Assembly: GCA_030602715.1 (NCBI GenBank)
Contig: JAUVZD010000002.1
Coordinates: 186,001 to 250,000, forward strand
Origin: Candidatus Coatesiibacteriota bacterium
GTDB lineage: Bacteria; RBG-13-66-14; B26-G2; JAUVZD01
Direction of reading: 5' to 3'
DNA: 64,000 bases
The notes below the pieces were generated by a model that saw only the letters and a list, made by a program, of their open reading frames with translations, had not been told where the DNA came from and did no database searches. Positions 1 to 9,231 of this stretch are shown here, piece by piece; positions within the stretch are counted from its first letter, which is position 1; the number at the start of each line of letters is the position of its first letter. Both the position numbers and the translations under genes were made by a program.

Positions 1-1
1 C

Positions 2-79
2 TATCAAAACCGCATAGTTGACCATTATCTAGATGGGAAGTTCAGACATTTTGAACCGCAGACTGTTCGTCAATTATGA
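2..79 (+). CDS. Possible 3' end of a gene entering from the left edge
   Basis: An open frame runs from the window edge to a TGA at 77-79 and encodes about 25 residues with protein-like composition (basic and aromatic residues, ending TVRQL). It is far too short to recognise and could be chance. The rest of 80-227 shows no gene, only A+T-rich intergenic sequence. Confidence 0.2.
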   Translation, partial: YQNRIVDHYLDGKFRHFEPQTVRQL

Positions 80-227
80 TCGTTTAGATTGATTGCTATA
101 GAACGAGCGAATGTACCTTTTCCTTAGTCTAAATATAAAGATTTTTTGCTAAAATAGCTAAAAAGCCACCCACTCAGCAGTAGATAAGGCGTTGGAGGGG
201 TGAGTAGCAAGGGAACCACTAATCTAC

Positions 228-455
228 TCAGTTCCCGCCCTCAACCGGGCTCCAACCCTCGTAGAAATCATCATAAACAGCCTCCACCTTCCCGGGCACT
301 AACTTTTCCTCCTCAACTATTCGGATCAAGAAATCGCGGAAGACCTCCCCGTTTTCGTTGTAGTTCTCTTGCTTCATCACGCTGTATAGGGCTACAGCGA
401 AGCCATGCATCCCGCCGTCACGCTCCTTCACGCCTGCGGGCGTTGCCGGCGCCAA
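228..455 (-). CDS. Unrecognised short reading frame, possibly the remnant of a larger gene
   Basis: Seventy-five codons from a TTG, or fewer from the internal ATG at the GGMHGFAV segment. The sequence looks coding (VFRDFLIRIVEEEKLV, then VYDDFYEGW) but I do not recognise a family. The frame stays open upstream without a good start, back into the 3' end of the exporter gene, so this may be the C-terminal scrap of a gene whose 5' part was lost. No ribosome-binding site is evident. A chance open frame is the main alternative. Confidence 0.25.
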   Translation of the reverse strand: MAPATPAGVKERDGGMHGFAVALYSVMKQENYNENGEVFRDFLIRIVEEEKLVPGKVEAVYDDFYEGWSPVEGGN

Positions 456-535
456 TCTGCGGATGAATAAACCGGGGATGTATCCTATTTGAACATATTT
501 ATGAAATAAAGCAGGTCTCCCGAAATCCCCATAAA

Positions 536-1321
536 TTAGAGATAAGTTTTAGCCAAAGTAGCCGCACCCAAAATAACGGTTACGACACCAATGATCATCA
601 CCAGCCAACGAGCTGGCACTTTACTCACAAACCATGCGCTGGGTAAAGTTGAGATGAAGGCTCCCGCAGCAATAGGCACCGCCAACCCCCAATATATTCC
701 CCCCTTAATAATTATATACAAGAATAATCCCACGCCACAGGTCAATCCCTCCGCCAGAGAGGTAATCCCAACCGCAGATGTGCCTTCTACTCCTGTTAAA
801 ATCTGCCCACCCGTAACCAGGGGACCGTAGCCCCCTCCACTAATACCTTTGTTAAATGAAGCCAAAAGCCCCAGTCCAACCATCCTTTTCCAGGAGAATT
901 TAAATTTTCGTCCCCAGGTAAATAGTATCACCAATCCTATACCAAGAATCAAAATACCGATATAGGTTTTCAAGGCTATTTTAGATATACTTACCGCAAT
1001 AAATACGGCAATCGTCGAACCTACAATACTACACACCGCTATGACCAGGGCTATGCGCAAATGCCTGCTTTTACGGGCTAAATTCACATTTCCGAATCTA
1101 TGATGGAAAACAGCGGCGGATATCCCGGTAATCAGTTCGGAGAAGAGGATTGCAGGAACCACCTCAAGCGGTTCAAAACCTAATAAGAGCAGAACCGGGG
1201 TAAGGGTGGTCCCATAACCCATACCCAAGGAGGAGTCCATCAACTCCAGCAGAAATGCCAAACCTACCAGCCCGAGCAGAATAGCCATACCAGAGAACGA
1301 AAAGGAGAACATATCCATCAT
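536..1321 (-). CDS. TauE/SafE-family membrane exporter (sulfite/anion permease type)
   Basis: The 261-residue protein consists almost wholly of hydrophobic helices and shows the family's paired half-repeats: an N-terminal segment with GYGTTLTPVLLLLGF and a second half with SGGGYGPLVTGGQ. TauE/SafE proteins (formerly DUF81) move sulfite, sulfoacetate or related small anions across the inner membrane; the substrate here is unknown. I chose the ATG at 1321 because AGAAGG lies five bases upstream; a TTG at 1339 is also possible. An Rrf2-type regulator is encoded 150 bp upstream in the same direction, with a shared candidate operator between them, so regulation by it is likely. Confidence 0.88.
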   Translation of the reverse strand: MMDMFSFSFSGMAILLGLVGLAFLLELMDSSLGMGYGTTLTPVLLLLGFEPLEVVPAILFSELITGISAAVFHHRFGNVNLARKSRHLRIALVIAVCSIVGSTIAVFIAVSISKIALKTYIGILILGIGLVILFTWGRKFKFSWKRMVGLGLLASFNKGISGGGYGPLVTGGQILTGVEGTSAVGITSLAEGLTCGVGLFLYIIIKGGIYWGLAVPIAAGAFISTLPSAWFVSKVPARWLVMIIGVVTVILGAATLAKTYL

Positions 1322-1426
1322 CAAAACCTTCTCTCTCAAAGCAACGATATATGCCTTTACATAGAGCCGCAGATTTTCACTGATTAAAGAACCTTCAGCC
1401 CTGCTTCAAGAAAATCCAATTAAACA

Positions 1427-1442
1427 TAATCATATAGGATAA
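1427..1442. promoter_or_regulatory. Candidate Rrf2 operator upstream of the exporter gene
   Basis: The 16-bp sequence TAATCATATAGGATAA matches, in inverted orientation, 13 of 16 positions of a second site at 1899-1914 upstream of the Rrf2 gene. The same near-palindrome before both the regulator and the adjacent gene is what an autoregulated operator would look like. This is inferred from the repeat alone. Confidence 0.4.
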
Positions 1443-1470
1443 GTAGTATAACTTTGAAAAATAAAAATGC

Positions 1471-1872
1471 TCATATAATGTCCGCCAGGGTCGTCTCTTC
1501 CAACCTTTCCGCCACGAAGTCACGAATATCCTTAAACACCTTCTTCAGTTTTTTCTCCTTCTCTATGGGTGTGGTATCATAGAAATGTTCGCTCACCGAT
1601 TCGGTGGGCGCCAAAGCACCATCAAAGAGACGGATTACCTTTGCCAGAGTTATCTCTTCCGCCGGCTTTGCCAAGCGATAGCCGCCATGTTGCCCCTTGG
1701 AGCTATATAAAAACCCTGCCCGTTTCAGGGTCAATAATATCTGCTCCAGAAACTTGCGGGGAATACTCTGCGCATTCGCGGTCCTCTGCACGGTAATGTA
1801 ATCGCGAGAATGGTTCCGCGCCAGATAGATCAGCGCAAGTAGTGCGTATTCACTGCGAGCGGTAAGTTTCAT
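1471..1872 (-). CDS. Rrf2-family transcriptional regulator without iron-sulfur ligands
   Basis: The 133-residue protein begins MKLTARSEYALLALIYLA, the standard Rrf2/IscR/CymR opening, followed by a winged helix with recognition helix around IPRKFLEQILLTLKRAGF and the wing SSKGQHGGYRLAKP. It contains no cysteine at all, so it cannot hold the [2Fe-2S] cluster of IscR or NsrR; it resembles CymR-like members that sense through a partner or another ligand. It lies directly upstream of the TauE/SafE exporter on the same strand, and a repeated 16-bp near-palindrome precedes both genes, pointing to control of itself and the exporter. Confidence 0.9.
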   Translation of the reverse strand: MKLTARSEYALLALIYLARNHSRDYITVQRTANAQSIPRKFLEQILLTLKRAGFLYSSKGQHGGYRLAKPAEEITLAKVIRLFDGALAPTESVSEHFYDTTPIEKEKKLKKVFKDIRDFVAERLEETTLADII

Positions 1873-1898
1873 TGGATTTAAAAGAGTGTTAACTCAAC

Positions 1899-1914
1899 TA
1901 ATCCTATAGAATTA
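1899..1914. promoter_or_regulatory. Candidate Rrf2 operator upstream of the Rrf2 gene
   Basis: TAATCCTATAGAATTA is a palindrome with one mismatched pair, 27 bp upstream of the Rrf2 start codon, and recurs in near-identical form at 1427-1442. It probably binds the Rrf2 dimer; this has not been shown. Confidence 0.4.
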
Positions 1915-1943
1915 CTAACATATTAAAAAGCCACTGTCAAGCA

Positions 1944-1978
1944 AAAACTTCACCAGGGTGCAGGTCCGGTGAAGTTTT
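1944..1978 (-). terminator. Rho-independent terminator after the phosphoesterase gene
   Basis: AAACTTCACC pairs with GGTGAAGTTT across a 13-base loop, and read on the minus strand the stem is followed by a T run. It lies about 130 bp past the stop of the phosphoesterase gene and upstream of the Rrf2 gene. Confidence 0.6.
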
Positions 1979-2108
1979 CAGGAAATTCCTCTGCCCGCTC
2001 CAACTAGAATTTAAGCTCCTTTTCGCCCTTCATATGCTTTTTATCATCTCCAAGCGGTGCCATTGGATGGGGTTTTCGTTTGTGTCAACCCAAAACCAGC
2101 CACACCAC

Positions 2109-3848
2109 CTATTCCCCAAAGACCGTCCTACCGAAGTAGTTGACATCGTAGGAGATGGGATACTGCCAGTCTGCGGTGGATTCCAGAGCCATCTCTTTGC
2201 GCCGGAAGTTAATCCGCCACTCGTCGCCGGGCTTGGGGGTTTCGGCCTTCAAAGCTGAGAAGGGTATGGCTATCTCTATAGCCCACCAGTTGTCGCCCCG
2301 GTCTGTCGCCACCAGGCAGTCAACGTTCCATTCCACCTCCCCATCCAGGTATCCCTGCTCGTTGATAAATATCCTCTGGTCAAATATCACCCCATCGGGG
2401 TTGAAGTATATCTGATAGATGTCGCCCTCCAAGCCGCCGGGCGAAAGGAAGAAACCCATGCAGTCGTCCATCCAGACCGCACCGTCTCTCTCAGTGGCGT
2501 TTACCACAAAGTCGCTCTCCTGCTCGCAGTCCGCCCGGATGTAGAGGTTCTCGTGGTCATAGACGAAGCGGAATACTGTATCCTCAATGGTCATCTTTTC
2601 ACCCTCCGGCGAGCAGAAGTAATCCACAATCGCACTTTCCGCCCATTCGCCGTCTCCTAGATTACCATCAATCTGTGGAGCGCTGCCGGAGGGAATCTTG
2701 AGGGTGCGAGTGATGTGGGCGAAGAATTCATAGTCGTATAGTTTACCCTCGCCCCAGGGATACCGGATATGGACCGTGGGAAGGGGATACATCTCGCCCT
2801 CATACTTTACGGTAAAGGAAGGTACCTCCATTCCACCTCCGGGGATCTCTACCTCCATACTTATCGGTTCAACCTCCCAGTCGGTGCCCTCGGTATCCCA
2901 ACGGATTTCGGTCACAAACGGTTCTTCGTAGATATTGGTGATGGAGACGGTCAGAAATCCCCCCTCCTCTCTAACCATTTTGTCCTCAAAACACTCACCC
3001 ATGACGATATATTCCTCCTCCACCTTGTCAAAGAATTTCAAATCCGAGACCGAAACGCAGTCGTGGGTCAGCCGTTCGTCGCCTTCCAGCGGGACGACGG
3101 TAATCTCAAAATTATCGCCCGAAACATCAACCACACAATATTGGAAAAAGTGACCTTTATACATCAGCTCGTCCGACATTCTACCGCCCGACGAACCGAC
3201 CATGGTGTAAGCGATGCCGTCGTAAAATGCTGAACCGTAGGTGTGAAAGTGACCGTTGAAAATACCGTCCACTCCGCCCGCTTTGAAAATCTCGTGAAGA
3301 CGGTCAGCCTCCCCCCCGGCGAGGGTATCATACCAGAGCGGTTTGTGGAAGAACACCAAGGTCAGGCGGTCGTCGGAATGTGCGCTCAGGTCAGCCTCCA
3401 GCCACCGGTAATATTCGTCGGGCAGGGAATCGCTTGCCTCCCAACGGCTGGTGTCCAGCATGGTGAAATGGACGCCCTGGTAATCAAAGCTGTAGTTGGG
3501 TTCGGTGCCCACCCGCTCCCGCCAGATCTCCTCAGACTGGTCGTCCCAGATGTCGTGGTTGCCGGCGAGGAGATACAGGTCGGTAGGGATTCTCTCCACT
3601 ATACCGAAGTATTCGTCCCACTCCTCCTGGACCACATCGGCGTCGTCGGTATAACCCTCAATCTGGTCCCCCACGGTGATGTAGAGGTCGGCGCCCTCGG
3701 CGAGGGACCTCTCCACCACCGCGCCGTAAATCCCCTCCACATGCCCGCCGGTGCGGTCCCCCAATACGACGAAGGTAAAGTCCTCGCTAGCTCCGGCGGT
3801 AGCTGCAACTGCTACTAGAACAAGCAAAAGTGCCGTTATCCTTCTCAT
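2109..3848 (-). CDS. Secreted calcineurin-like phosphoesterase with C-terminal CBM9-like domain
   Basis: A signal peptide (residues 1-20) precedes a metallophosphoesterase domain (about 24-240) with the metal-ligand blocks GDRTGG, TVGDQIEG, LLAGNHDIW, FFHKPLW and NGHFHTYG. The first block has Thr where many relatives have His. A middle beta-rich segment leads to a C-terminal domain (about 390-579) beginning PQIDGNLGDGEW, the typical opening of CBM9-like carbohydrate-binding or DOMON-type domains. It probably acts on a phosphoester outside the cytoplasm; the substrate is unknown. The ATG has AGGAGG just upstream. It appears monocistronic, with a terminator at 1944-1978. Confidence 0.88.
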   Translation of the reverse strand: MRRITALLLVLVAVAATAGASEDFTFVVLGDRTGGHVEGIYGAVVERSLAEGADLYITVGDQIEGYTDDADVVQEEWDEYFGIVERIPTDLYLLAGNHDIWDDQSEEIWRERVGTEPNYSFDYQGVHFTMLDTSRWEASDSLPDEYYRWLEADLSAHSDDRLTLVFFHKPLWYDTLAGGEADRLHEIFKAGGVDGIFNGHFHTYGSAFYDGIAYTMVGSSGGRMSDELMYKGHFFQYCVVDVSGDNFEITVVPLEGDERLTHDCVSVSDLKFFDKVEEEYIVMGECFEDKMVREEGGFLTVSITNIYEEPFVTEIRWDTEGTDWEVEPISMEVEIPGGGMEVPSFTVKYEGEMYPLPTVHIRYPWGEGKLYDYEFFAHITRTLKIPSGSAPQIDGNLGDGEWAESAIVDYFCSPEGEKMTIEDTVFRFVYDHENLYIRADCEQESDFVVNATERDGAVWMDDCMGFFLSPGGLEGDIYQIYFNPDGVIFDQRIFINEQGYLDGEVEWNVDCLVATDRGDNWWAIEIAIPFSALKAETPKPGDEWRINFRRKEMALESTADWQYPISYDVNYFGRTVFGE

Positions 3849-4091
3849 CTCTCCTCCTGAAATAAAAACTTTATGACATTTCAGCTAAACTGCCCTCAAA
3901 GTGACATCTATGCCACCCTCGCAGTTTGAGAGGTAAATCTAGCAAAGCGAACCGTCTAAGTCAAGTGATGAGTGGGGGAAGTTTCCCAAACAACTTTCCC
4001 CCGGCAAACCCGTCTGGGCAGACCTGCCCAGGTTTATCTCACCTCAACTTCACCGATCCAGAAACATATTTGAGGCATACCCTTTCAAGGT

Positions 4092-4102
4092 TATGTTACA
4101 CT
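4092..4102 (+). promoter_or_regulatory. Extended -10 promoter element of the DUF1028 gene
   Basis: TATGT immediately precedes TACACT, the extended -10 layout seen at several other promoters in this window. No good -35 box is present, which an extended -10 can compensate. The start codon lies 30 bp downstream. Confidence 0.35.
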
Positions 4103-4131
4103 TTTATGACACCGACGGAAAGGAGATGTTT

Positions 4132-5220
4132 ATGTATAGGAAGCACCTGATTCTTGGATGTGTATTTATAGCCCTCAGCCTGTCTGTGGGCTTACCCCTC
4201 ACCCACTCGTTCCAGGTGGAGCAAGCCCCCACCGCCACCTTCTCCATCGTCGCCTACCACCCCGGGACGGAGGAGTGGGGTGTCGCCGTCGCCTCCCGGG
4301 TCTTAGCGGTGGGATACATCGTCCCCTGGGCTGAGGCGGGTGTGGGCGCCGTCGCCACCCAGGCGCTCGCCGATGTGGACTATGGGGTGGAGGGGCTCAA
4401 GCTACTTGAAGCCGGTTACTCCGCCGAGGAGGTTCTGCAAACCCTCCTGGAAAAAGATGAGGGCAGGGATGAGCGACAGGTGGCTATCGTGGACGGAGAG
4501 GGCAATGTCTTTGCCTTCACCGGAGAATCCACCCTGGAATGGTCGGGGCACATAATGGGCGAGTATTTCTCGGTTCAGGGGAACATCCTGGTCGGGGAAG
4601 AGGTCCTGGAGGAGATGGCGAAAGCCTTTCAGGACTCGCCCGGACCTCTGGGACGGAGGCTCATTGAAGCCCTGAAGGCGGGGGACGACGCCGGTGGGGA
4701 CAGTCGTGGTAAGCAGTCGGCTGCCATACTCGTGGTCAAAGAAGAAGGGGGCTATCAGGGTAAATTTGACCGACTGGTTGACATCAGGGTGGACGACCAT
4801 TCCGAACCGATAAGTGAACTTGAGAGGATATACCTCCTCTGGGAATACAACTTCATGGTTGAGAGGTATCTTGATTCAGGTTTAACGGGGGACCACGAAA
4901 ATGTTCTCATGCTGGTGGAAAGGATCCTGCAGGAGAAGGTGGACGACGCCGAGGTTCACAACGCCCTGGCCTGGGCGCTTGCCACCAGAGAGGTCTTCCC
5001 GGAAGAGGCGCTGGAAATTGCAAAAAGGGCGCACAGCCTGGCTCCCGACGACCCGAACATAATGGACACCCTGGCGGAGGCTTATTACGCCGGCGGAGAC
5101 TACAGAAGTGCCATCGTGTGGGAGGAGAAGGCTCTGGAGATGGACCCGGATAATGAGTTTTTTAAGGAGCAGTTGGAGAAGTTCAGGGGCGGGTTAAAGG
5201 ACGAAGCCCAAGAGGAGTAG
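4132..5220 (+). CDS. DUF1028 family protein with C-terminal TPR repeats
   Basis: The 362-residue product has a hydrophobic leader, then a DUF1028 domain (about 30-225) with the hallmarks ATFSIVAYHPGTEEWGVAVAS, GVGAVATQA and FTGE. DUF1028 proteins have an Ntn-hydrolase-like fold and are often called putative peptidoglycan-binding or processing proteins, but their activity is not established. The C-terminal part (about 260-345) carries tetratricopeptide repeats such as VHNALAWALAT and NIMDTLAEAYYAGGDY. I chose the ATG at 4132 because AAAGGAG stands six bases upstream; earlier ATG codons at 4093 and 4126 lack this spacing. Confidence 0.87.
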   Translation: MYRKHLILGCVFIALSLSVGLPLTHSFQVEQAPTATFSIVAYHPGTEEWGVAVASRVLAVGYIVPWAEAGVGAVATQALADVDYGVEGLKLLEAGYSAEEVLQTLLEKDEGRDERQVAIVDGEGNVFAFTGESTLEWSGHIMGEYFSVQGNILVGEEVLEEMAKAFQDSPGPLGRRLIEALKAGDDAGGDSRGKQSAAILVVKEEGGYQGKFDRLVDIRVDDHSEPISELERIYLLWEYNFMVERYLDSGLTGDHENVLMLVERILQEKVDDAEVHNALAWALATREVFPEEALEIAKRAHSLAPDDPNIMDTLAEAYYAGGDYRSAIVWEEKALEMDPDNEFFKEQLEKFRGGLKDEAQEE

Positions 5221-5456
5221 CCTGGATATTGATTGGAATGAGGGGTAGTGTCGGGTCTTTCTCCCAGTGCTTCCGCTAGTTTTCTCTTGTCCCGAGAAGT
5301 TATATTGAGTATATTTATTTTTTGGGTATAGCCATATCCAGGTCGCTCAAAACCGTTTTTGCAATTTATCACATTTGCACAAAAGCCCTCACCACTTCAC
5401 AAGAGCCCCTTCCGATAAGTGAGCACTTTAAAAAATTACCCCCTCAGGAGGTCAAA

Positions 5457-6416
5457 ATGGCAAAGAAGATTGAAAATCTGAGCTGGAAATGTATGTGGAC
5501 CACCCACATAGGCTGTATCAAAGGCTGCCTTGATTTTCTGGGAATAAAGATCTCCGACGGCTGGCTCTTCGGCGCCAGCGGACATGCCTTCATCATCAAC
5601 TTACATGAGGTTGCCTGCGCCAGCGGACCCACCGCCTGGCACACGGAGATGCTCCTCAAGCTGAGCAAGAATGTGGGTTGCGTCATTGAAGGAATATCGG
5701 TCACTAAACAGGACGCCGACTTTGCCGAGCTACAAAAGCAAGCCTGGGAAAGCACCCAAAAAGCCCTTGACGATGACACACCCTGTTACGGATGGGAGCT
5801 GGAGATTCCCGAGTATTATGTTGTCTGCGGCTACGATGATGCAGGCTATTACTTCTCCGGTCCCAAGTGCGATGAGGGTAAAGGACCCAAGCCCTGGCAG
5901 GAGCTGGGGGATTCCGATATAGGCTTTCTGGAGATGTTCACGGTGAAGCCCGGCAAGTCCGCAGATGACATCAAAACTGTAAAGGAAGCTCTAACATTCG
6001 CCCTGGAGCACTCCAAGGATAAGGACAAATGGACATATCCCAAGTATAAGACCGGCTTGGCGGGCTATGATAATTGGATTAAGGCGCTGGAGGAGGGCAA
6101 AGCCGACGGCTTCGGTATGGCTTATAACTCAGCGGTCTGGAGTGAGTGCCGTCACCATGCGGTTGAGTTCCTGAAGGAGGCGAAGGAGCGCGTCGGGGGG
6201 AAAGCGGGCACAGCCTTTGAGGAGGCGATAGGTCATTACCAACAGGTGGCGGAGAGTTTGAAAAAGGTAGCGGATACATTTCCATTTCTGGGACTGGAGC
6301 CGGAGCATATCGCCGATGAAGCCCGCATAAGCATCGGATTGGAGTGCCTGCGAAAGGCTAGAAGTTCCGAAGAAGCGGGATTGAAGGCATTAGAGGGGAT
6401 ACTGAGCGAGCTTTGA
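5457..6416 (+). CDS. BtrH N-terminal-like (papain-fold) protein of unknown substrate
   Basis: The 319-residue protein opens with a Cys-rich block (CMWTTHIGCIKGCLDFLGI) followed by LFGASGHAFIIN, the layout of the butirosin-biosynthesis BtrH N-terminal domain and related C39-like proteins, in which a Cys and a His form the active site. The C-terminal third is helical (about 230-319) with EFLKEAKERVGG and ECLRKARSSEEAGL. It has no signal peptide. AGGAGG lies five bases before the ATG. It stands alone, 235 bp after the DUF1028 gene. An acyltransferase or peptidase role is possible; the family call is moderate. Confidence 0.6.
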   Translation: MAKKIENLSWKCMWTTHIGCIKGCLDFLGIKISDGWLFGASGHAFIINLHEVACASGPTAWHTEMLLKLSKNVGCVIEGISVTKQDADFAELQKQAWESTQKALDDDTPCYGWELEIPEYYVVCGYDDAGYYFSGPKCDEGKGPKPWQELGDSDIGFLEMFTVKPGKSADDIKTVKEALTFALEHSKDKDKWTYPKYKTGLAGYDNWIKALEEGKADGFGMAYNSAVWSECRHHAVEFLKEAKERVGGKAGTAFEEAIGHYQQVAESLKKVADTFPFLGLEPEHIADEARISIGLECLRKARSSEEAGLKALEGILSEL

Positions 6417-6561
6417 TACACCAGAGGCATCGTTCCCTAACAACGCTTTTTCGGCTCGCTTCAGCCATCCAACCCCCGGCTCAATAGATGTATCCTTCAG
6501 TAAAATGCTTCAACTGTAGCCGGAGGGGAATCCTCTCTTCACAGACCAGGCGAGGTAAAAT

Positions 6562-8130
6562 GTGACTATAATAGATTTGCTTTTGGGCGCAAGCCCCATA
6601 ATCTTAATATTCGTTCTTCTGGTGGTTTTTAAGCGACCCGCAGACATCGCCGGCGTCGTCGGTTGGGTCTTTACACTTCTGGTGGTAGTCTTCTACTTCC
6701 ACACCTCCTGGGAAGTGGTCCTCAAGGCAAGCCTCTCCGGGGTGGTCGGTTCCCTGCCCATCACCCTTATGGTGGTTGCCTCCATCTTCCAGATGACCTA
6801 CATGATGGAGACCGGCGCAGTCAAGCGGATTGTAGCTGCGATGAAGACCATCGCCAGGGACGACAAGGTAGTCCAGATACTGATAATCAACATGGGGTTA
6901 GGCACTCTGCTGGCGGCTCTTGGAGCCACCCCGGTCAGCATTCTCCCCCCCATAATGCTCGCCCTGGGTTATTCCAGCTTCGTAGCTATCGCCCTGCCGG
7001 CCATTGGCTATGACGCCCTGTGCACTTACGCCCTTCTGGGAATTCCGGTGGTCGTCTTCGGCGCCTTCACCGGCTTGACCCCCAACGAGGCAGGCTACTA
7101 CTTCGCCCGTTTCATGCCGGTAGTCAGCACCTTGATCGGCTTCGGAATGCTCTACCTGGTGGGCGGTTTTCGGCTGATGCTCAAAGGCACCATTCCCACA
7201 CTCATCGCCGGTCTGACCATGGGCTTTACCGCCATACTGATGAACCGGCTGGGGATGACCACAATCACCGGTGTCTTCGCCGGGCTGTTCGTAATCGGTA
7301 TTATGCTGTTCTACATGTTAGTGCGCCGAAAAAAGATTTACGACCGGGGCGCCCTGACCAAGGAGGACCTGGGCTGGGAGGGAAAGATGGGGTTATTCAC
7401 CGCTCTGTCGCCGTGGCTCATTCTGGTGGCGTTCGCCGCCCTGACCAACATTCCCCACATACCCATCTTCAACCTGCTCTTCAACAGATGGGCTATGCCG
7501 GTGGAGATTATCCCCGGCAAAGCGGAGAATCTGCGCATACTCTGGCAGGCATATTTCTGGGTAACCGTCTCCACCTTCCTGGCTATGCCCTTCCTGCGAC
7601 CCAAAGGAACGCAGTTTAAGAGCACGGTGGTCAAATGGCTCAGGCGTTCCTGGCGCCCGGCAATCTCGGCGGCGGTCTTCTTCGCCATCGCCTACACCAT
7701 CAATCACTCCGGCAAAGTGGTAATGGACGGCAGGTGGGTGCTTCTCAGCCCAAACAACAACATCGTATACATAGTTGCAACCGTCTCGGCTCAAGCTTTC
7801 GGCGACTTCTACGGGCTGGTGGCGCCGTATCTGGGGCTGCTCGGCGGATTCATCAGCGGAAGCGAGACCTCATCCATCGCCATGCTCACCCAGTTGCACA
7901 TAGACACCGCCGCGGTGGCTGACAAGATTGCCTCCACCGGGCTACTCATCGCCGCAGCCAGCGGAATCGGTGGGGGGCTGGCAAGCGTCATCAGCCCCGC
8001 CAAGCTACAGAATGCGGCAGCGATAATTGACGCCATTGGTGAAGAGGGCAAAGTATTGCGCCGAACGGTCATAATCAGCCTGATAATCACCCTGGCGGTG
8101 GGGATAATGGCTCTGGTGTGGAGCTATTGA
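6562..8130 (+). CDS. L-lactate permease family transporter (LctP-like)
   Basis: The 522-residue protein has about 12 hydrophobic segments and the signature stretches of the lactate permease family: GASPIILIFVLLV near the N terminus, the TPVSILPPIMLALG region, GYDALCTYALLGIP, and the C-terminal FISGSETSSIAM loop. Family members import lactate or glycolate with protons. Translation starts at a GTG preceded by GAGGT; the apparent ATG overlapping it (6560) reads directly into TGA. No lactate-oxidising genes are adjacent, so the true substrate may be another 2-hydroxy acid. Confidence 0.85.
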   Translation: MTIIDLLLGASPIILIFVLLVVFKRPADIAGVVGWVFTLLVVVFYFHTSWEVVLKASLSGVVGSLPITLMVVASIFQMTYMMETGAVKRIVAAMKTIARDDKVVQILIINMGLGTLLAALGATPVSILPPIMLALGYSSFVAIALPAIGYDALCTYALLGIPVVVFGAFTGLTPNEAGYYFARFMPVVSTLIGFGMLYLVGGFRLMLKGTIPTLIAGLTMGFTAILMNRLGMTTITGVFAGLFVIGIMLFYMLVRRKKIYDRGALTKEDLGWEGKMGLFTALSPWLILVAFAALTNIPHIPIFNLLFNRWAMPVEIIPGKAENLRILWQAYFWVTVSTFLAMPFLRPKGTQFKSTVVKWLRRSWRPAISAAVFFAIAYTINHSGKVVMDGRWVLLSPNNNIVYIVATVSAQAFGDFYGLVAPYLGLLGGFISGSETSSIAMLTQLHIDTAAVADKIASTGLLIAAASGIGGGLASVISPAKLQNAAAIIDAIGEEGKVLRRTVIISLIITLAVGIMALVWSY

Positions 8131-8188
8131 CCTTAGTAAGCCAAAAACAGGATAACGAAACCTACGAGTTGAAGAGGAGGTCAGATGT

Positions 8189-8629
8189 ATGAGTTCATCC
8201 GATAAACAAAAAATAGTCGCTATAATGAAGGCTAACTCACTCCACGCATACCTGGCTACTTGCGACGGCGACCAGCCCAGAGTCCGCCCGGTATCCCCCA
8301 TAATTGAAGACGACGCCTCCATCTGGGTGACCACCTTCAGCACCTCCCGGAAGGTAAAACAGATAAGGCAAAACCCCAGGGTCTGCCTTGCCTTTGTGGA
8401 GCAACCCAGTGGAGATAAAGCTGCCTTCGTCATCGGTGAGGCAGAGATAATCCCCGATTTGGAGGAGAAGAGGAGGGTGTGGGAGATGGCGACATTTGAC
8501 CTGTCGCAACACTTTCCCAACGGTGTAGAATCCGAGGAGTTCTGCCTGCTTAAAATCGTCGCCCGGAAGATTGAATGGAGGGAGAGCTGGACGGGGGGAA
8601 TGAATGTATATGAGCCAGCCCAGAAGTGA
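8189..8629 (+). CDS. Pyridoxamine-5'-phosphate-oxidase-like FMN-binding split-barrel protein
   Basis: At 146 residues this is a typical small member of the split-barrel flavin family, with AYLATCDGDQPRVRPVSPII, VTTFSTSRKVKQIRQNPRVCL and a C-terminal LLKIVARKIEWRESW. Such proteins bind FMN or F420, or act as heme-degrading or reductase-like enzymes; the specific role cannot be read from sequence. GAGGAGG precedes the ATG by eight bases; an ATG four bases earlier reads into a stop after six codons. It lies 58 bp after the permease gene and may be cotranscribed. Confidence 0.82.
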   Translation: MSSSDKQKIVAIMKANSLHAYLATCDGDQPRVRPVSPIIEDDASIWVTTFSTSRKVKQIRQNPRVCLAFVEQPSGDKAAFVIGEAEIIPDLEEKRRVWEMATFDLSQHFPNGVESEEFCLLKIVARKIEWRESWTGGMNVYEPAQK

Positions 8630-8703
8630 GCGGGGGATAAGGAGAGCCCAGATGGGGCTTGTTCATTTTGACTAAGATTAAATCAGCGGCTTCCGTTGTC
8701 CTA

Positions 8704-9231
8704 CTATGGAGTGGTTCCCAACGTTGTGATCTGCGTGATTATGAAGCTGACAAAATAGAAACCGAACGGTATCAACCCTAAAAGAAGGCAATACTTTCCG
8801 AACCTCTTGTTCTCCACCTCGGGCTTGATGAGATAGATAATCCCCATAATGATGCCCACAAACGGGAGAAAGAAGGACAGAAAATAAAATCCTATTCTCG
8901 GCTCCGGGGGTTTGGACACCTTAGGAGTGGTTTTGGTAGCTTTCCCCCCACAACTGACACACAGCCGTCTTGACTTATCATAGCAATTGGGACAGACAAT
9001 CCGTCCACAAGAGGGGCATTTATAATAAGGGTCGGATACCTTCTTAACGGACCTCCCGCATACCTGGCAGAAGAGGACCTCGGTATCTGTAATAATCCGC
9101 TTCTCCTCACGCACCACCTCGTCGTCCAGGAACACTTGAGTCCCGCAATAAGCGCAGTAGTTGAGAACATCACCACCTTTAATCTTGATGCTCCCCCCGC
9201 ATTTTGGACAGCTTACCGCTTTTACTTTCAT
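8704..9231 (-). CDS. Zinc-ribbon membrane protein
   Basis: The 175-residue protein carries several CxxC pairs: CPKCGG and YCAYCG near the N terminus, then CQVCGR, CPSCGR, CPNCYDKS and CVSCGG, forming at least two zinc ribbons over residues 1-100. Two C-terminal hydrophobic helices (GFYFLSFFLPFVGIIMGIIY and YCLLLGLIPFGFYFVSFII) follow. I chose the ATG at 9231 because GAGGAG lies 9 bases upstream. Proteins of this plan are usually uncharacterised; the ribbon part probably faces the cytoplasm. It has no obvious partner. Confidence 0.75.
   Translation of the reverse strand: MKVKAVSCPKCGGSIKIKGGDVLNYCAYCGTQVFLDDEVVREEKRIITDTEVLFCQVCGRSVKKVSDPYYKCPSCGRIVCPNCYDKSRRLCVSCGGKATKTTPKVSKPPEPRIGFYFLSFFLPFVGIIMGIIYLIKPEVENKRFGKYCLLLGLIPFGFYFVSFIITQITTLGTTP

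Noticed and set aside
3243-3818. Plus-strand frame opposite the metallophosphoesterase
   Set aside because: Shadow of a gene with all catalytic motifs on the minus strand.
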